Source of the DNA: Methanomassiliicoccus sp.
GTDB lineage: Archaea > Thermoplasmatota > Thermoplasmata > Methanomassiliicoccales > JACIVX01
Length of the DNA: 8,137 nucleotides
Assembly: GCA_020725985.1 (NCBI GenBank)
Contig: DYTM01000018.1
Coordinates: forward strand, 2,361 to 10,497
Reading direction: 5' to 3'
Shown here: piece after piece, positions 5,695 to 8,137 of the stretch
Layout: every line of letters starts with the position of its first letter
How positions within the stretch are numbered: position 1 is the first letter of the stretch
The notes under the pieces: model-generated
Databases searched by the model: none
Told to the model about the DNA's origin: nothing
What the model saw: the letters and a program-made list of their open reading frames with translations, nothing else
Made by a program: the position numbers and the translations under genes

Positions 5695-6407
5695 TCAACT
5701 TCACCGAAGTTCCTTGCGATCAAGTCGCACAGCCTGTTGGCGATGTACTCGTTGATTCGCTCCCCCTTCTCAGCGGTGGCAGCAGTTGGGTCGCCTGCGA
5801 TCCCCTGGGGATAGCATGTCTCCGGGTCAGGGACTATCATGAAGCCCTTGTCGACGAACTTCCCCATTGTCCTCCGGCTCTTGACGAGATCGGGAGCGAT
5901 CGCCAGCACCCGGGAGGTCTCGACGAATCCCCCGTGACCCTCGTCAAGCCCGAACTCCATCTCCGCCGCCAGCTCCGCAGCTATGTCGTAGTCTGTGAGA
6001 AGCATCAGCTTGATGTCGAACTCCGCGACCGCCTTCTCGCAGGCGAGGCGGAGCGCCGCCATGTGAATCGCCCCGGCGTGACCGCTCAGGATCACCAGCT
6101 TCCCGACGCCGTTCCGGGCGAGGGAGGTGATCACATCGTATGCCAAGCCCCTAAGGGTCTCGAAGCTGACCGAGATCGTGCCAGGCATGTTCCTCGTCGA
6201 GCTGTGAAATCCGTACCTTACCGGCGGGGCGATCAATCCATTCATGCGTGCGGCCAGCTCGACGGCCATTGCCTCCGGCTGGAGGGAATCGGTCGAGAGA
6301 GGCAGATGGTCTCCGTGAGCCTCGGTCGCCCCGATCGGGAGGAAGACAACTGGCCCCCTTTCCATCTCCCTCCTGAACTCGTCCGTCGTCAACTCCTCAA
6401 TCCGCAG
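5691..6407 (-). CDS. Creatininase-family metallohydrolase, ArfB-like, with uncertain non-AUG start
   Basis: About 238 residues if read from the CTG at 6407. The creatininase fold includes creatinine amidohydrolase and the archaeal formamide hydrolase ArfB (MJ0116), which acts early in riboflavin and F420 synthesis. Likely metal-site residues are E29 and H31 in GATEAHGDHLPLSTD, D40 at its end, H110 in SGHAG, and E163 in EGHGGFVETS. The usual NGHGGN motif is altered to SGHAGAIH. The conserved N terminus begins about LRIEELTTDEF, but no ATG, GTG or TTG stands at or before it in a sensible place. AAGGAGG lies six bases before the CTG. Alternatives are ATT (6401), TTG (6392) or ATG (6365, with AGGAGG three bases away), the last giving a shorter protein. 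It overlaps the zinc-ribbon gene upstream and rpiA downstream. ArfB activity is an inference. Confidence 0.8.
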   Translation of the reverse strand: MRIEELTTDEFRREMERGPVVFLPIGATEAHGDHLPLSTDSLQPEAMAVELAARMNGLIAPPVRYGFHSSTRNMPGTISVSFETLRGLAYDVITSLARNGVGKLVILSGHAGAIHMAALRLACEKAVAEFDIKLMLLTDYDIAAELAAEMEFGLDEGHGGFVETSRVLAIAPDLVKSRRTMGKFVDKGFMIVPDPETCYPQGIAGDPTAATAEKGERINEYIANRLCDLIARNFGEVE

Positions 6408-6579
6408 AGAGACCCTCCTTCTTTCCAGATAGATCGATGAGCTGGCATCCGCAGACCGGGCAGATGCCCCGGGACAGTGAATCGATCCTGAAGCGCTCCC
6501 TGAGCTTCTTGTCGATCTCCTCCACCCTTTCCTTCTCAATCGTCTTCTTGCACTTGGGGCAGTACATCAGGGCCTTCAT
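6397..6579 (-). CDS. Small zinc-ribbon protein of unknown function
   Basis: 60 residues with CPKC (C7, C10) near the N terminus and CPVCGC (C40, C43, C45) near the C terminus, a four-cysteine zinc-ribbon arrangement with an extra cysteine. Between them lies a highly charged segment (residues 13-37, many K, E and R). The two CxxC knuckles and the placement at the head of an overlapping gene unit support a real gene. An ATG at residue 5 (MYCPKC) is an alternative start. AAGGGG lies very close to the first ATG, so the ribosome-binding site is weak. The 3' end overlaps the creatininase-like gene. I do not recognise a named family. It could bind nucleic acid or act as an accessory protein to its neighbour. 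Confidence 0.75.
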   Translation of the reverse strand: MKALMYCPKCKKTIEKERVEEIDKKLRERFRIDSLSRGICPVCGCQLIDLSGKKEGLSAD

Positions 6580-6681
6580 GCCCCTTGCCGATTATCAATG
6601 TTCTCCGGTTCGAGACCTTCCTCAGCTGACGAGCCGTGTCGTGCGGAAAGATTGATGACCGACGGAATACGATTCATCTGC

Positions 6682-7368
6682 GTGAAGTTGGCTTCGCTCT
6701 TCTCCGGGGGAAAGGACTCCACATTCGCCTCGTACCTGATGGAGCAGCAGGGGCATTGCGTGGAATTCCTCGTCTGCGTCATCCCCGCGGACCCTTTCTC
6801 CTGGCTCTTCCACACGCCGAACCTCCATCTCCTCCCTCTGATGGCAAGGGCGATGAGCAGACCTCTCGTCACCGTCGACAGCACGGGCTCGGAGGAGGGA
6901 GATATCGCTTCCCTCCGATGGGCCCTCTCGGATCTGCCGGTCGACGGGGTGATCACGGGGGCGGTGGCTTCGGACTTTCAATGGGACAGGATCAACGGAG
7001 TGTGCGAGGAGCTCGGTCTGAGAACCTTCTCCCCCCTCTGGAGGAAGGACCAGCTGATGCTCCTCGATGAGACAATACAGGCGGGGATAAGGGCGATCGT
7101 CGTCGGTGCGTACGCCGAGGGCATCGGCCCCGAATGGCTCGGGCGGGAGATCGACAGCGCGGCTGTGAAGGATCTCGTGGCGCTCAGCAGGCGGCACGGC
7201 ATCAATCCCTCGGGGGAGGGAGGGGAGTACGAAACCCTCGTTCTCAATTCCCCCCTTCACTCTTCTCCCATCGAGGTATTGGACAGTCAAGTAGAGCGCT
7301 CCCCGAGCGGAGGGCGGCTGACGGTCACGAAGGCGAGGCTGGGCGGGAGGAACGATGAGGCCGCATAG
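6682..7368 (+). CDS. dph6: Diphthine--ammonia ligase (Dph6-type ATP pyrophosphatase)
   Basis: 228 residues from the GTG at 6682. Dph6 amidates diphthine to diphthamide on the conserved histidine of elongation factor 2, using ATP and ammonium. The N-terminal PP-loop SGGKDS (residues 8-13) binds ATP. Further family motifs are GAVASDFQWDRINGVCEELGL (93-113), SPLWRKDQ (117-124) and the C-terminal signature SGEGGEYETLVLNSPL (177-192). Length matches archaeal members. The GTG gives the typical N terminus MKLASLFSGGKDS. An ATG at 6655 would add nine residues (MTDGIRFIC) not usual for the family but has a weak GGAAAG upstream. No clear TATA box was found for either. A methyltransferase gene begins 14 bp before its stop codon. 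Confidence 0.92.
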   Translation: MKLASLFSGGKDSTFASYLMEQQGHCVEFLVCVIPADPFSWLFHTPNLHLLPLMARAMSRPLVTVDSTGSEEGDIASLRWALSDLPVDGVITGAVASDFQWDRINGVCEELGLRTFSPLWRKDQLMLLDETIQAGIRAIVVGAYAEGIGPEWLGREIDSAAVKDLVALSRRHGINPSGEGGEYETLVLNSPLHSSPIEVLDSQVERSPSGGRLTVTKARLGGRNDEAA

Positions 7369-7883
7369 GTTCGACGTGAAGCACAAGGGCATCCTTGTGG
7401 ACGAGGAGAGGCAGAGGATACAGCCGGCTGAGGGGATTCTGGACCGCGCGGGTCTTCCGAGAGGAGAGGTCTGCGCCGATCTGGGCTGCGGGATCGGCTA
7501 CATCACGATTCCGGCTGCGGCGGTGGCGGCGGCCGTGTTCGCAATGGACTCGCAGAAGGAGATGCTCTCCAGCCTCATCTCGCGGCTGCCGAGGCAGCTG
7601 AGGAATCGGATCTATCCGATTGTCGCGGAGATGCCGGAGCTCCCCCTGGTCGACCGGAGCGTCGACCGGGTCTATGCGGTCAATGTCCTTCATGAGGTAG
7701 AGGACAAGGAGGAAGAACGGTCGCCTGACCTTGGTGGATTTTCAGAAAAGACAGACGAGCTTCGGTCCCCCGGTGCACGAGAGATTGACCGAGGAGGAGG
7801 CGGCGGAGATCTTCTCCGAGGTAACGCTCGTCAGGAAGTACAGCTTCGAGGAATTCTACCAGATGGAGTTCGAGAACAGGTAG
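7355..7883 (+). pseudogene. Class I SAM-dependent methyltransferase, frameshifted by an apparent internal deletion
   Basis: The ATG at 7355 has GGAGG four bases upstream and overlaps the dph6 stop. The first frame encodes a typical Rossmann methyltransferase start: CADLGCGIGYIT (residues 40-51, SAM-binding motif I), acidic D65 at the end of strand 2, and LPLVDRSVDRVYAVNVLHEVED (96-117, motif II region). The match then stops at about 7708. It resumes in the +1 frame as KNGRLTLVDFQKR (from 7713), FGPPVHERLTEEEA and a C-terminal SFEEFYQMEFENR, ending at TAG 7881-7883. About 10-11 residues, the helix normally lying before the K-x-G-R-L turn, are missing. The defect is thus a deletion of 3n+2 bases (32 or 35 bp fits), not a single-base slip. 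It could be a real inactivation or an assembly error. Substrate is unknown. Confidence 0.85.
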
Positions 7884-7888
7884 GTCCG

Positions 7889-8137
7889 CTACATCTCTAT
7901 TCCGATTTCGCGGGCGATCGCAAGAACGATATCGTATTTCGGCTCGAACGAGGGGTCCTCCGCGATCCAGACGTAGCGCACCAGCCCTCTCCTGTCAACG
8001 ACGAAGACCGCCCGATTCGATCTCCCCTTCAGGTACCCCTCCTCCCCGCAGAGCACCCCGTACTTCTTCGCAATCTTCCCGTCGAAGTCGCTCAGCAGGG
8101 GGAAGGGGAGCTTGAGGTGCTCGGCCCAGGCGCGGTG
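7889..8137 (-). CDS. Peroxiredoxin (AhpC/TSA, Bcp/AhpE-like), C-terminal part, cut by the window edge
   Basis: The last 82 residues of a thiol peroxidase that reduces hydrogen peroxide and organic peroxides. It reads AWAEHLKLPFPLLSDFDGKI, then AKKYGVL, a loop with Cys-Gly-Glu-Glu-Gly, GRSNRAVFVVDRRGLVRY and a C-terminal helix ending YDIVLAIAREIGIEM before TAG. The LPFPLLSD segment, the alternating AVFVVD strand and the return strand are the standard second half of the thioredoxin-fold peroxiredoxins. The peroxidatic cysteine lies in the missing N-terminal half. The cysteine in the KKYGVLCGEEG loop may or may not act as resolving residue. The stop is 5 bp from the stop of the converging methyltransferase gene. 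Confidence 0.88.
   Translation of the reverse strand, partial: HRAWAEHLKLPFPLLSDFDGKIAKKYGVLCGEEGYLKGRSNRAVFVVDRRGLVRYVWIAEDPSFEPKYDIVLAIAREIGIEM

Noticed and set aside
5604..6440. A 278-codon open frame on the plus strand
   Set aside because: It lies opposite the creatininase-like and rpiA genes, both with clear motifs. Its translation is low-complexity P/R/S/H sequence with no recognisable domain.
6622..7392. A 256-codon open frame on the minus strand
   Set aside because: It is antisense to dph6, whose SGGKDS and GEGGEYET motifs are decisive. The antisense translation has no family features.
7703..7720. Programmed ribosomal frameshift in the methyltransferase
   Set aside because: A slip would rejoin the frames but not restore the 10-11 missing residues of the core fold, and no slippery sequence with a downstream structure is evident.
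1..8137. Mobile element, CRISPR array or defence island
   Set aside because: No transposase or integrase, no direct repeat series, no terminal inverted repeats and no target-site duplications were seen. The genes are housekeeping in nature.

Overview
The window is archaeal. It carries a compact minus-strand cluster for ribosomal proteins L44e and S27e, the alpha subunit of initiation factor aIF2, the H/ACA protein NOP10 and a PAC2-family (COG2047) protein. It also has an intron-containing tRNA-Tyr with the archaeal C1-G72 pair, TATA/BRE-type promoters (some apparently leaderless), GGTG/GAGG ribosome-binding sites and a Dph6-type diphthamide enzyme. The GC-rich sequence and gene content suggest a euryarchaeal lineage such as Thermoplasmatota. 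That placement is an inference, not something shown by a marker tree.

Layout from left to right. At 51-1337 (+) is an amidohydrolase of the MTA/SAH/5'-deoxyadenosine deaminase type, with its metal site intact and its substrate-contact positions altered. At 1373-1482 (-) is tRNA-Tyr(GTA) with a 35-nt intron after position 37. At 1690-1929 (+) is a small ribbon-helix-helix regulator with a TATA box upstream and a T-rich terminator downstream. At 2085-4349 (-) is the translation operon L44e > S27e > aIF2-alpha > NOP10 > PAC2, driven from a TATA box near 4395. At 4658-5026 (+) is a divergently transcribed winged-helix regulator whose 3' end overlaps the converging rpiA by 10 bp. At 5017-6579 (-) is a three-gene overlapping unit: a 60-aa zinc-ribbon protein, a creatininase/ArfB-like metallohydrolase without a normal start codon at its conserved N terminus, and ribose-5-phosphate isomerase A. 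At 6682-7368 (+) is dph6, overlapped by a class I SAM methyltransferase gene at 7355-7883 that is frameshifted and appears to have lost about 30-35 bp. From 7889 to the right edge (-) is the C-terminal part of a peroxiredoxin.

Together these are mainly housekeeping genes: translation initiation and ribosome/rRNA modification, EF-2 diphthamide, pentose phosphate metabolism, possible riboflavin/F420 precursor chemistry, nucleoside salvage and peroxide defence. Two small DNA-binding regulators lie between the blocks. I see no mobile element, CRISPR array or defence system, and no convincing wholly new system. The points most worth a second look are the broken methyltransferase, the creatininase start codon, the altered active site of the amidohydrolase, the tRNA intron, and NOP10, which is short enough to be missed by length-filtered gene calling.
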